From Actinomycetota bacterium (GTDB taxonomy: Bacteria > Actinomycetota > UBA4738 > G016210805), in the NCBI GenBank assembly GCA_016210805.1, contig JACQTL010000073.1:1-8286 (forward strand): a stretch of DNA of 8,286 nt. Direction: 5' to 3'. The first letter of the stretch is position 1; every line of letters starts with the position of its first letter. Shown in pieces: positions 1 to 6,337 of this stretch. The position numbers were made by a program, and so were the translations under genes. The notes beneath the pieces are model-generated. The model saw nothing but the letters and a program-made list of their open reading frames with translations, was not told the origin of the DNA and searched no databases.

Positions 1-1333
1 CCCCCGTCACCATGGACTCGTCCAGGGTGGAACGCCCGTCCACGATCTCTCCGTCGACCGGGACCTTCTCCCCCGGCCGGACCAAGACGACGTCCCCGGG
101 GATGACCTCATCGACCGGCACCTCCTGTTCCCGCCCGTCCCGGAAGAGCCGCGCCGTCCTGGCCTGGAGTCCGATGAGCTTGCGGATGGCCTCGCCCGTC
201 CCCGCCTTGGCTCGGGCCTCGAGGAGCCGTCCCAGGAGGATCAGGGTGGTGATCACACCGACGGCCTCGTAGTAGACCTCGCGGACGTCCTCGGGGAGGG
301 CGCCGGGAGCGATGGTCACGACGAGCGAGTAGAGGAAGGCCGCCGTGGTCCCGATCGTGATCAGGGTGTTCATGTCGGCGGTGCGGTGCCGGAGGGTGAG
401 CCATCCGGTCACGTGGATCGGCCACCCCGTGTACAGCATCACCGGGGCGATCAGCGCGAGCTGCACCCAGCGGTCGAGCAGGACCTGCGGCACCCACCCC
501 GCGCCGAACACCTCGGTCGCCATCACCGCCACCAACACGGGGGTGGTCAGGACCGCGCCGAGCGCCACCCGGCGCGAGAGGTCCCGGATCTCGGCGCGCC
601 GGGCCTCGGCCTCCCGGTCCTCGGTCTCCGCGGACCCCGGCTCCGGACGGTCCTCGATCCGGTATCCGGAGGCCCGCACCGCTTCCCGGAGGGCTCCCGG
701 CCCGATCTGACCAGGGTCGTAGTCGACCGTGATCCGCTCCGCTCCGAAGTTCGCCTCGACCCGGTCGACGCCCTGCAGCCGGTCGAGTGTCCCCTCGATC
801 GTCCGGACGCACGTCGGGCAGGTGACCCCCCCTCCCCGGATCGAGAACTCCACGCGTGCGGTCCCGGCCACCTCCATCGTGGGGCCGACCCCGACGGCCA
901 CGGCCACCTCGTGCGGATGCCCATCGGCCGGCCGGCCTTCCGCCGGGGCGGGCGGGCGCTCACCGTCGGGCTCCACCACGAGGGTGCCGTGGACCATGTT
1001 CATCCCGCAGGCGAAGCCGAACTCCCCGGCCCGATCGGGGGTGAACTCCACCGCGGTCCTGGCGAAGGCCGGCAAGGACTTGCTCACGGAGAAGTCGGGG
1101 AAGACGACCCGCGACGTGCACTCGCCGGCCTCCTGGCGGTCGAAGACCAGGCGGAGGGGCACGCCCTGCCGGACGCGGATGAGGTTAGGGGAGTACCCGC
1201 CCCTGACGGCGATCTCCACCTGCTGGACTCCACCCCGCTCCTCCGCCCGGCGGGCCTCCCTGGGGCCGAAGAAGTACCGAGCCAGGGCTCCGATGAGCGC
1301 CAGCCCCCCGATCGTGACGATCGCCTCCGTCAC
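1..1333 (-). CDS. copA: Copper-type P1B ATPase with N-terminal cupredoxin-like and HMA domains (C-terminal part outside the window)
   Basis: Probably pumps Cu+ across the cytoplasmic membrane at the cost of ATP. 444 residues are visible. In order: one hydrophobic helix (about 4-22); a cupredoxin-like domain (about 36-122) with potential copper ligands C72, C109, M111, M113 and H115 in a CGMNMVHG segment; an Asp/His-containing linker; an HMA metal-binding domain (about 158-230) with C172-P-T-C175; then the first membrane helices from about residue 256. The actuator domain reaches the LDESMVTG motif exactly at the window edge. The phosphorylation (DKTG) and CPC motifs lie beyond the edge, so copper specificity rests on the N-terminal domains. 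The GTG start at 1333-1331 is chosen because an AAGGAG site lies 11 nt upstream and the hydrophobic helix begins at once. The basic residues just after the first helix suggest that the cupredoxin domain is cytoplasmic; this is inference. It is the downstream minus-strand neighbour of the HAD gene but is separated by 152 nt, so it probably has its own promoter. Confidence 0.93.
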   Translation of the reverse strand, partial: MTEAIVTIGGLALIGALARYFFGPREARRAEERGGVQQVEIAVRGGYSPNLIRVRQGVPLRLVFDRQEAGECTSRVVFPDFSVSKSLPAFARTAVEFTPDRAGEFGFACGMNMVHGTLVVEPDGERPPAPAEGRPADGHPHEVAVAVGVGPTMEVAGTARVEFSIRGGGVTCPTCVRTIEGTLDRLQGVDRVEANFGAERITVDYDPGQIGPGALREAVRASGYRIEDRPEPGSAETEDREAEARRAEIRDLSRRVALGAVLTTPVLVAVMATEVFGAGWVPQVLLDRWVQLALIAPVMLYTGWPIHVTGWLTLRHRTADMNTLITIGTTAAFLYSLVVTIAPGALPEDVREVYYEAVGVITTLILLGRLLEARAKAGTGEAIRKLIGLQARTARLFRDGREQEVPVDEVIPGDVVLVRPGEKVPVDGEIVDGRSTLDESMVTG

Positions 1334-1344
1334 CCGCGATCCAG

Positions 1345-1350
1345 CTCCTT
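1345..1350 (-). promoter_or_regulatory. Ribosome binding site of the copper ATPase gene
   Basis: On the minus strand this reads AAGGAG, followed by 11 nt and then GTG. It is the only clear Shine-Dalgarno match ahead of the frame and decides the GTG start at 1333. Confidence 0.6.
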
Positions 1351-1365
1351 CCGCACCCGGGTGGA

Positions 1366-1380
1366 TGCCCTACCCGGGCA
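1366..1380 (-). promoter_or_regulatory. Inverted repeat TGCCC-N5-GGGCA, candidate operator upstream of the copper ATPase
   Basis: The minus strand shows TGCCC, five bases (GGGTA), then GGGCA, ending 32 nt before the GTG start. A GTAGGG motif occurs twice across this spot and a CCCGGGT motif is repeated just downstream. The form resembles G/C-tract operators of copper-sensing CsoR repressors, but no regulator gene is visible and such repeats arise easily at this GC content. Low confidence. Confidence 0.25.
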
Positions 1381-1485
1381 CCCTACAGCGGCCCCCTCAG
1401 CGCGGAGTGATGCGGAACGCCCCTCGATGCACAGGACCCTCCGCCCGTGCCCCCCCGGGTAGCGCGCTGGAGCAGCGACGGACCA

Positions 1486-2177
1486 TCACCCCCCGGGAGC
1501 GGGTCCTCCCTCGCCGGGATCCGCCTCGAGGGCGACGCCGAGGAACGCCTCCAGCCGGGGGATCGTGAACTCCGCGGAGCGGTGCACGATGCCGGCCATG
1601 CCGGTGGCTCGGGCTCCCTCCACGTTCGGCAGGAGGTCGTCGACGAACACGCAGTCCGGCGGCGGGACGCCGAGCCGCGCCGCGGCCAGCCGGTAGATCC
1701 GAGGATCGGGCTTGCGCAGCCCGACCTCCTCGGAGATGACCACGGCGTCGAAGAGCTCGCCCCACGACTCCCGGCGGTAGGCCGCCCCTCCCCAGCTGTT
1801 CGACACCAGGCCGGTCCGGACGCCGGCCCGGCGGGCCCGGCGGACGGCGGCGGTCATCCGCTCGTCCTCCAGGAGGCCCGAGAACAGCCGGTCCCGGAGC
1901 CCCCGGGGGTCCACGGCCCGCTCGAGGCCCTCGGAGAGCACCCCGGCCAGCCACACCTCGAACTCCTCGGGGGGCAGCCGGCCGGTCTCGACCATCGGGA
2001 TCATCCCCTCGGCGTCGGCGCTCCCGTAGGCCTCCCTGATCACCCGCTGGAACACGGCCGGGTCGACCCCGTGCTCGAGACTGAACGCGGCGAACGCCCC
2101 GCCCATCGAGGAGGTCAGGACGCCGCCGAAGTCGACCAGCAGCCCCCGGCGGGCGGAGGAGCGCGCGGCGGGCTCAT
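1486..2177 (-). CDS. HAD-superfamily protein, ACAD10 N-terminal-domain-like; 5' end disturbed (missing start or frameshift)
   Basis: A HAD subfamily IA protein of about 230 residues. Motif I reads LLVDFGGVLTSS (nt 2142-2107), motif II VSNS, motif III KPDPRIY, and motif IV VFVDD. The second Asp of motif I is Gly, as in several GGVL-type HADs including, as I recall, the ACAD10 N-terminus. A classic phosphatase reaction is therefore uncertain, although the nucleophile Asp is present. The first ATG in this frame (2106-2104) lies inside motif I and would delete the nucleophile. Upstream, the frame is open to a TGA at 2190-2188 but offers no ATG, GTG or TTG. The ATG at 2177-2175 overlaps the kinase stop as ATGA but sits in a frame that needs a -1 shift (one extra base) to join the HAD frame. 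I use 2177 as the probable original start. A CTG at 2181 or an assembly error are alternatives. It is the last gene of the operon. Confidence 0.8.
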
Positions 2178-3241
2178 CCAGCGTCGATCAGCTCCCGGGC
2201 CCGGTGGGCCAGCGCGGGGACCCCTTCCTCCAGCTCCGCGAAGAAGGGGTCGTCGGTGACGCCGGCCAGGTGCCGGGCGTAGCTCCCCTCCAGGAGCACG
2301 GCGAGCTTCCACACCGCCAGTACGGTGTGGAAGAGCAGGTCGCCGGTGGACCGCCCGGTCCTCTGCGAGTACCGGTCGAGGAGCTCTGGCCGCGCCGAGA
2401 ACCCGGGGAGCCGGGTGACCGTGCCGCGCTCGAGCGAGAGGTCCGCCGGGTCGTCCGGCTCGGCCCAGAACGAGATCATCCACCCCACGTCGGCCAGGGG
2501 GTCGCCGAGGGTGGACATCTCCCAGTCGAAGATCGCCTCCAGGTGGGCGGGGGGCTCCGGCCGGAACGCGACGTTGTCGAGCTTGTAGTCCCCGTGGACG
2601 ATCGCGCTGTCGCTCGATCCGGGGACGTGCTCGGCCAGCCACTGGCCCACGGCCACGAGCTCTGGCAGGGGGCGTGAGTACATCGTGGCCATGGCGAGCT
2701 GCCCCTGCCACCGGCGGACCTGTCGCTCCAGGTACCCCGCCGGCCTCCCCCAGCCCTCCAGGCCGACGGCCCGGAAGTCCGCGGCGTGGAGCTCGGCCAG
2801 CGCATCGACCAGCTCCTCGCCGATCCCGCGGCGAGCCCCGGCGGGACCATCGGCGAACGCGGGCGGGAGCTCGTCGCGGATCACCACGCCGGGGACCCTC
2901 TCCATCAGGTAGAAGGGAGCCCCGATCACCGAGTCGTCCTCGCAGGCCAGGACGGGGCGGGGCGCCCGGACCCCGGTCCCGGCGAGGGCCGAGAGCACCC
3001 GGAACTCCCGCATCACGTCGTGGGCGGTGGGCAGGAAGGCCCCCCGGGGGGGCCGGCGGAGGACCCACTCCTCCGCCCCCCGACGCACGAAGAACGTCTC
3101 GTTCGAGTGGCCGGCCCGGTGCCGCTCCACCTCCACGCGGCCGGGCCCGGGGAGCCGCTCGTCCAGGAACCGCTCCAGGGCCTCCTCGTCCACCAGGGGG
3201 CGGTCGGCGTCGCCCTGCGGCGGCCTCGGCCCATCCGTCAC
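2174..3241 (-). CDS. APH-fold kinase (phosphotransferase family, ACAD10/11 kinase-domain-like; candidate 4-hydroxyacyl-CoA kinase)
   Basis: A 355-residue protein of the aminoglycoside phosphotransferase/choline kinase fold. Visible parts are the nucleotide-loop region RAGHSNETF (42-50), the strand WVLRRPP (59-65) typical of the ACAD10/11-like branch, the catalytic loop VHGDYKLDN (215-223) with D218 and N223, and the metal-binding segment FDWEMSTLGDPLADVGW (238-254). The catalytic residues look intact. Members of this branch phosphorylate the 4-hydroxyl of hydroxyacyl-CoAs in mammalian ACAD10/11 and in the bacterial lva (levulinate) pathway. Assignment here is by family resemblance and by the dehydrogenase and HAD neighbours, not by any substrate signature. 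Aminoglycoside resistance is unlikely in this context. The start is GTG at 3241 and overlaps the DUF1028 stop as GTGA; a GGGGAGG site lies about 7 nt upstream. Confidence 0.9.
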   Translation of the reverse strand: MTDGPRPPQGDADRPLVDEEALERFLDERLPGPGRVEVERHRAGHSNETFFVRRGAEEWVLRRPPRGAFLPTAHDVMREFRVLSALAGTGVRAPRPVLACEDDSVIGAPFYLMERVPGVVIRDELPPAFADGPAGARRGIGEELVDALAELHAADFRAVGLEGWGRPAGYLERQVRRWQGQLAMATMYSRPLPELVAVGQWLAEHVPGSSDSAIVHGDYKLDNVAFRPEPPAHLEAIFDWEMSTLGDPLADVGWMISFWAEPDDPADLSLERGTVTRLPGFSARPELLDRYSQRTGRSTGDLLFHTVLAVWKLAVLLEGSYARHLAGVTDDPFFAELEEGVPALAHRARELIDAG

Positions 3242-4158
3242 CGCTCGGCCTCCCCGGGCAGCGCGATGGGCATCAGGGCGTCCATCACGGCGTCGTCATC
3301 CGGGAAGTGGCCGGCCGCCGCGAGGCGCCTGAGGAAGGGAGCCCACCGGGGGTTGGCCGCCCTGGCCCGCTCCGCGGCCTCCCGGGCCTCGGCCGCGCGG
3401 CCCGCCCCGACCAGGGTCAGGGCCCGCCAGAACGAGATCTGGTCGTCCTCCGGGGCGAGCTCCGCGGCCCGGTCCATCTCCGCCGCCGCCTCCTCGAACC
3501 GCCCCTCGTCGGTGAGGGTGTTCCCCCGCTCCAGGTGCTCGTAGGCCCGGTGGACGCGGAGGAGCCGACCCAGCTCCTCGACCGGCCTCTCGTGCTCGTC
3601 CACGCGGAGGTCCGCCAGGCGGTCCTGCCAGGGGTGGTCCCGGCGCTCGCCCCCCACGACCAGCAGCGCCGCCGACTGGCGGCCACGCGCGTCCCCGCCC
3701 TCCCGTTCCGCCGCCTCCAGCGCGGCCAGCAGCCGTTCGGCCAGCGGCCCGGCGGTCCCCAGGAAGGCGTCGAGCATCGCCCCCCAGACCGTCTCCTTTT
3801 CCATCATGTTGGCCTGGGAGGCCACTCCCGGCCCGATCGCCTGGCCGCACGCCTGCACGCACCGGTCGCCGGTGTGGGCCGAGGCCCTCCCGGAGGCGTC
3901 CACCACCCCGACCTGCCGGACGGCGGCCTCCGGGTCGGCGGCCAGGAGGGCGGCCAGGGCGTCGGGCGCCGCCTCCCCGCCCCGCATCCGGTCGAGGCCG
4001 AGCGGGCCGTAGGAGACCTCGGCGAAGGACTGGGTGGCCACCGCCCCCACGCCGGCCTCGGCCCAGGTCACCACGGTCCCCGCGGCGAACCAGTCGGTCT
4101 GCACGGCGACGCCCAGCTCGCCGGTGACGCCGTCTCGGGCCACGATCGAGTAGGTCAT
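3238..4158 (-). CDS. DUF1028 family protein with C-terminal TPR-like helical tail
   Basis: 306 residues. Residues 1-200 follow the DUF1028 pattern closely: the N-terminal TYSIVARD and GELGVAV strands, GVGAVATQSFAEVSYGP, RQVGVVD, HTGDRC, the SQANMM segment, GGDARGRQSAALLVV (154-168), and the closing LADLRVDEHERPVEELGRLL (181-200). As I recall, the family has an Ntn-hydrolase-like fold, but its reaction is not established. Residues 205-285 form amphipathic helices with a TPR-like pattern (YEHLERGNTLTDEGRFEEAA, then AAELAP). It looks cytoplasmic, with no signal peptide. A GGGGAGGA site five bases before the ATG supports the start at 4158. The gene lies 24 nt after the dehydrogenase and overlaps the kinase by 4 nt, so translation of these three is probably coupled. 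Its role in the pathway is unknown. A hydrolase or scaffold function would be a guess. Confidence 0.88.
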   Translation of the reverse strand: MTYSIVARDGVTGELGVAVQTDWFAAGTVVTWAEAGVGAVATQSFAEVSYGPLGLDRMRGGEAAPDALAALLAADPEAAVRQVGVVDASGRASAHTGDRCVQACGQAIGPGVASQANMMEKETVWGAMLDAFLGTAGPLAERLLAALEAAEREGGDARGRQSAALLVVGGERRDHPWQDRLADLRVDEHERPVEELGRLLRVHRAYEHLERGNTLTDEGRFEEAAAEMDRAAELAPEDDQISFWRALTLVGAGRAAEAREAAERARAANPRWAPFLRRLAAAGHFPDDDAVMDALMPIALPGEAER

Positions 4159-4182
4159 CCCGGTCCTCCCCGAGCCGTGCGG

Positions 4183-5397
4183 TCAGACCACCCCGCCGGC
4201 CGCGCCCTTCGTGGTCCCCTCGGCCAGGAAGGCCCTGAACAGGTTCCGGGCGATCAGCATCCGGTGGACCTCCGAGGGCCCGTCGTAGATCCGCGCGGCC
4301 CTGGCGTCCCGGTAGAACCGCTCGAGCGGCGTGTCGGTGGAGATGCCCAGGGCGCCGTGGACCTGCAGCGCCCGGTCCACGATCCGCCCCAGGGCCTCCG
4401 CGACGTACGCCTTCAGCATGGAGATCTCCTGGCGGTGCTCGAGCCCCCGGTCGATCTTCCAGGCGGCGTGGAGGACCATCAGCCTCGACGCGTAGAGCTC
4501 GATCGCGGAGTCGGCCAGCATCCACTGCACGGCCTCGTGCTCGGCCAGGCGCTTGCCGAAGGCCTCCCGCTCCACGGCCCGGTGGGCGGCGAGGTCCAGG
4601 GCCCGCTGGGCGACGCCGATCCATCGCATCGCGTGGCCGATCCGGCCCATGCCCAGGCGCTTCTGGGAGAGGACGAACCCCTCGCCCCGCCCGCCGAGCA
4701 TCGCGTCCTCCGGCACACGGACCCCCTCCAGGACGACCTCCGGATGCCCGCCGGGCCCGTGCGAGCCCATGACCTCGACGTCGCGGACCACCCGCCACCC
4801 GGGTGTGTCGGTGGGGACCAGGAACAGGCTGTATCGGCGGTGGGGCTTGTCCTCCTCGGGGTCGGTCATGGCCACGACGACGGCGAAGGCCGCCCCTATG
4901 GCCCCGGACGTGAACCACTTGTGGCCGTCGATCACCCACTCGAGGCCCTCCAGCACCGCCGTGGTCCGCAGGGTCCGGGGATCGGACCCGGCCACCTCGG
5001 GCTCGGTCATCGCGAAGCACGAGCGGACCTCCCCCTCGGCCAGGGGCCGGAGGTACCGCTCCAGCTGGTCGGGCCGGCCGGCTTCCAGGAGGACGTGCAT
5101 GTTCCCCTCGTCGGGGGCCATGGCGTTCAGGGCCAGCGAGGCGATGCCGGAGACCCCCAGCTCCTGCGAGACCAGGGCCATCCCCAGGGCCCCGAGCCCC
5201 AGCCCCCCCCACTCGGGAGGCAGGTGCGGGGTCCACAGGCCCGCTTCCCTGGCCTTCTTGCGCAGGTCCGCCAGCACGGCCTCGAACGTCTCCTCGGAGA
5301 CGTCCACCTCCACCGGCAGGACCTCGTCCCGGACGAACGCGGCCACGCGCCGGCGGACGTCCTCCAGCTCGGGCGGTACCTCGAAGTCGATGGCCAT
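4183..5397 (-). CDS. Acyl-CoA dehydrogenase-family flavoprotein, ACAD10/11-like, with Asp at the catalytic Glu position
   Basis: 404 residues, normal length for a stand-alone acyl-CoA dehydrogenase. Visible are the all-alpha N-terminal domain (to about 120), the FAD and substrate signature CFAMTEPEVAGSDP (127-140), HKWFTSGA (159-166), the beta domain to about 235, and the C-terminal helical domain with REAFGKRLAEHEAVQWM (277-293) and QVHGALG (345-351). MCAD-type enzymes carry the catalytic Glu in a YEGT motif; here the segment reads IYDGPSEVH (370-378), with Asp at 372. The other known base position, the Glu of isovaleryl-CoA dehydrogenase, aligns with a Lys in LSQKRLGMGR. ACAD10/11 proteins, as I recall, also have a DGPDEVH-like segment. 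With the adjacent kinase and HAD genes this suggests it acts on 4-phosphoacyl-CoA rather than performing plain dehydrogenation; that is inference. A GGGGAG site precedes the ATG. The gene lies 12 nt after the epimerase-like gene. Confidence 0.93.
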   Translation of the reverse strand: MAIDFEVPPELEDVRRRVAAFVRDEVLPVEVDVSEETFEAVLADLRKKAREAGLWTPHLPPEWGGLGLGALGMALVSQELGVSGIASLALNAMAPDEGNMHVLLEAGRPDQLERYLRPLAEGEVRSCFAMTEPEVAGSDPRTLRTTAVLEGLEWVIDGHKWFTSGAIGAAFAVVVAMTDPEEDKPHRRYSLFLVPTDTPGWRVVRDVEVMGSHGPGGHPEVVLEGVRVPEDAMLGGRGEGFVLSQKRLGMGRIGHAMRWIGVAQRALDLAAHRAVEREAFGKRLAEHEAVQWMLADSAIELYASRLMVLHAAWKIDRGLEHRQEISMLKAYVAEALGRIVDRALQVHGALGISTDTPLERFYRDARAARIYDGPSEVHRMLIARNLFRAFLAEGTTKGAAGGVV

Positions 5398-5409
5398 CTC
5401 GCGCTCCCC

Positions 5410-5811
5410 TCAGGGCTCCTGGACCAGCTCCACCAGCACACCCGCGAACCCCCGGGGATGGACGAAGGCCACCGACGTCCCCCGGGAGCCGGGCCTCGGC
5501 GCCTCGTCAACCAGGGGGACGCCCTCCGCGGCGAGCTCCGAGAGGGTGCCCGCCAGGTCGTCGACGCGGTACCCGACGTGGTGCACGCCCTCGCCCCGCC
5601 GCTCCAGGAACCGGCCCACGGGCGTGTCCGGCCCCAGCGCGGCCAGGAGCTGGATGTAGGACGTCCCCGCCCTGAACAGGACCTCCTCCACCCCCTGCTC
5701 CTCCACGACCTCCCGGTGGACCGGGGCCAGGCCGAGGGTCCGGGCGTAGTGCTCCACCGCCTCCTCCAGGTCCCGGACGGCGATCCCCACGTGGTCGATG
5801 TCGAGCAGCAT
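5410..5811 (-). CDS. mce: Methylmalonyl-CoA epimerase-like VOC/glyoxalase-fold protein
   Basis: 133 residues of two VOC modules, the usual length for methylmalonyl-CoA epimerase, which interconverts (2S)- and (2R)-methylmalonyl-CoA on the way from propionyl-CoA to succinyl-CoA. The expected metal ligands are present in order: H7 (DHVGIAV), Q54 (YIQLL), a His of GVHHVGYRV (77 or 78), and E128 (GVLVEL). Other family hallmarks are EEQGVEE, PVGRFLERRGEGVHHV and FVHPRGFAGVLVEL. The reading frame stays open far upstream, but homology begins at MLLDIDHVGIAV, the ATG overlaps the regulator stop as TGATG, and AAGGA sits just before it, so I choose 5811. A different VOC reaction cannot be excluded. In this operon it would handle the propionyl-CoA branch of an odd-chain substrate. 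Confidence 0.87.
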   Translation of the reverse strand: MLLDIDHVGIAVRDLEEAVEHYARTLGLAPVHREVVEEQGVEEVLFRAGTSYIQLLAALGPDTPVGRFLERRGEGVHHVGYRVDDLAGTLSELAAEGVPLVDEAPRPGSRGTSVAFVHPRGFAGVLVELVQEP

Positions 5812-6194
5812 CAGTCGTCCTTTCCGTCCCGCCGAGGACGATCCCCGCCGGGGGCGGGGTGCAGCCGGCGCATCAGGTCGAAGGCCTCGGTCACGTGATA
5901 GGCGGGGAGAGACAGGGCCGCGACGATCGCCGCGATGGCCTCGTACCGGACGGCGTCGGGTGCCCCGTCGGCCCCCAGGGCGTAGAACCGGACCAGGTCG
6001 AGGAACTGCCTCAGCGAGGGGACCAGCCCCCCGCGCTCGTACGCGTAGATCGTCTGCCTGGCCGCGGGGCACCCCGGGGCCCGGGCGGCGTCCTGGACGG
6101 CCCGGTAACCGGCGGTGCGACGGAGGCCCCGGAGGAGGGCGCCGATCGCCCGGGCCTCGTCCCGGTCCACCGGCTCCCGCCTCTTCCTGGCCAC
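5811..6194 (-). CDS. XRE-like helix-turn-helix transcriptional regulator, probable autoregulator of the operon
   Basis: 127 residues. A helix-turn-helix of the XRE/Cro type spans about residues 15-75: IGALLRGLRRTAGY, then a helix-turn-helix ending in RQTIYAYERGGLVPSLRQFLDL, which matches the recognition-helix and following-helix pattern of the family. Residues 80-112 form further helices, perhaps for dimerisation. The C-terminal tail is short and charged. No ligand-binding domain is recognisable. The GTG start at 6194 has a GAGGGAG site about 5 nt upstream. It is the first gene of the minus-strand operon and overlaps the epimerase-like gene by one base. A perfect GCTAC-N-GTAGC palindrome lies 24 nt before its start, which suggests autoregulation. 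Confidence is high for DNA binding and lower for the regulated targets. Confidence 0.78.
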   Translation of the reverse strand: MARKRREPVDRDEARAIGALLRGLRRTAGYRAVQDAARAPGCPAARQTIYAYERGGLVPSLRQFLDLVRFYALGADGAPDAVRYEAIAAIVAALSLPAYHVTEAFDLMRRLHPAPGGDRPRRDGKDD

Positions 6195-6218
6195 CGTGCT
6201 CCCTCTTCGCCCGGAGCC

Positions 6219-6229
6219 GCTACGGTAGC
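6219..6229 (-). promoter_or_regulatory. Palindrome GCTAC-N-GTAGC over a -10-like box, candidate XRE operator and operon promoter
   Basis: A perfect 5-1-5 palindrome. On the minus strand it contains TACCGT, which fits a TANNNT -10 box, with a weak TTCCCG -35-like element 18 nt further upstream. It lies 24 nt before the GTG of the regulator. A repressor bound here would block transcription. The assignment to the XRE protein is inference from position and symmetry. Confidence 0.4.
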
Positions 6230-6337
6230 CGGTCGCCCGGGACCCCGGGAAGCCGCCCGCGTGCGAGCCCGTCCCCCGAGCGGACTAGGGCCATCGGGCC
6301 TTCCTTGCCGCCCGGGCGTTTGGAGGGCGGGTGGAAT

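Larger units (their letters stand above)
1334..1485. other. Intergenic gap between the HAD gene and the copper ATPase gene
   Basis: This 152-nt stretch holds the ribosome binding site and candidate operator of the ATPase. It also has a small hairpin CGCTG-GAG-CAGCG at 1465-1477 just after the HAD stop. The hairpin has no T tract, so I do not call it a rho-independent terminator. I see no gene here. Confidence 0.5.

Noticed and set aside
386..1462. Plus-strand open frames opposite the copper ATPase, including one of 358 codons.
   Set aside because: The minus-strand frame carries cupredoxin, HMA and ATPase motifs throughout. The plus-strand frames are composition shadows.
1465..1477. Hairpin CGCTG-GAG-CAGCG just after the HAD stop as a transcription terminator.
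   Set aside because: The stem is only 5 bp and no T tract follows on the minus strand.
2115..3068. A minus-strand open frame overlapping the kinase gene in another frame and ending inside the HAD gene.
   Set aside because: Arg/Gly/Pro-rich with no domain. Only its last codons, from the ATG at 2177, matter, as the possible original start of the HAD gene.
2174..3241. Aminoglycoside resistance phosphotransferase.
   Set aside because: The catalytic motifs belong to the broad APH fold, but the WVLRRPP and DWEMSTLGDP segments and the dehydrogenase and HAD neighbours match the ACAD10/11-like branch.
2674..5898. A continuous plus-strand open frame of 1074 codons opposite the kinase, DUF1028, dehydrogenase and epimerase-like genes.
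   Set aside because: Its translation is low-complexity (Gly/Pro/Arg/His-rich) with no recognisable domain, while the minus strand encodes clear families across the same span. Long antisense frames are expected at this GC content because stop codons are rare.
5812..6072. An upstream extension of the epimerase-like frame adding about 87 residues.
   Set aside because: The extension overlaps the XRE regulator in another frame. Family homology starts at the ATG at 5811, which has its own ribosome binding site.
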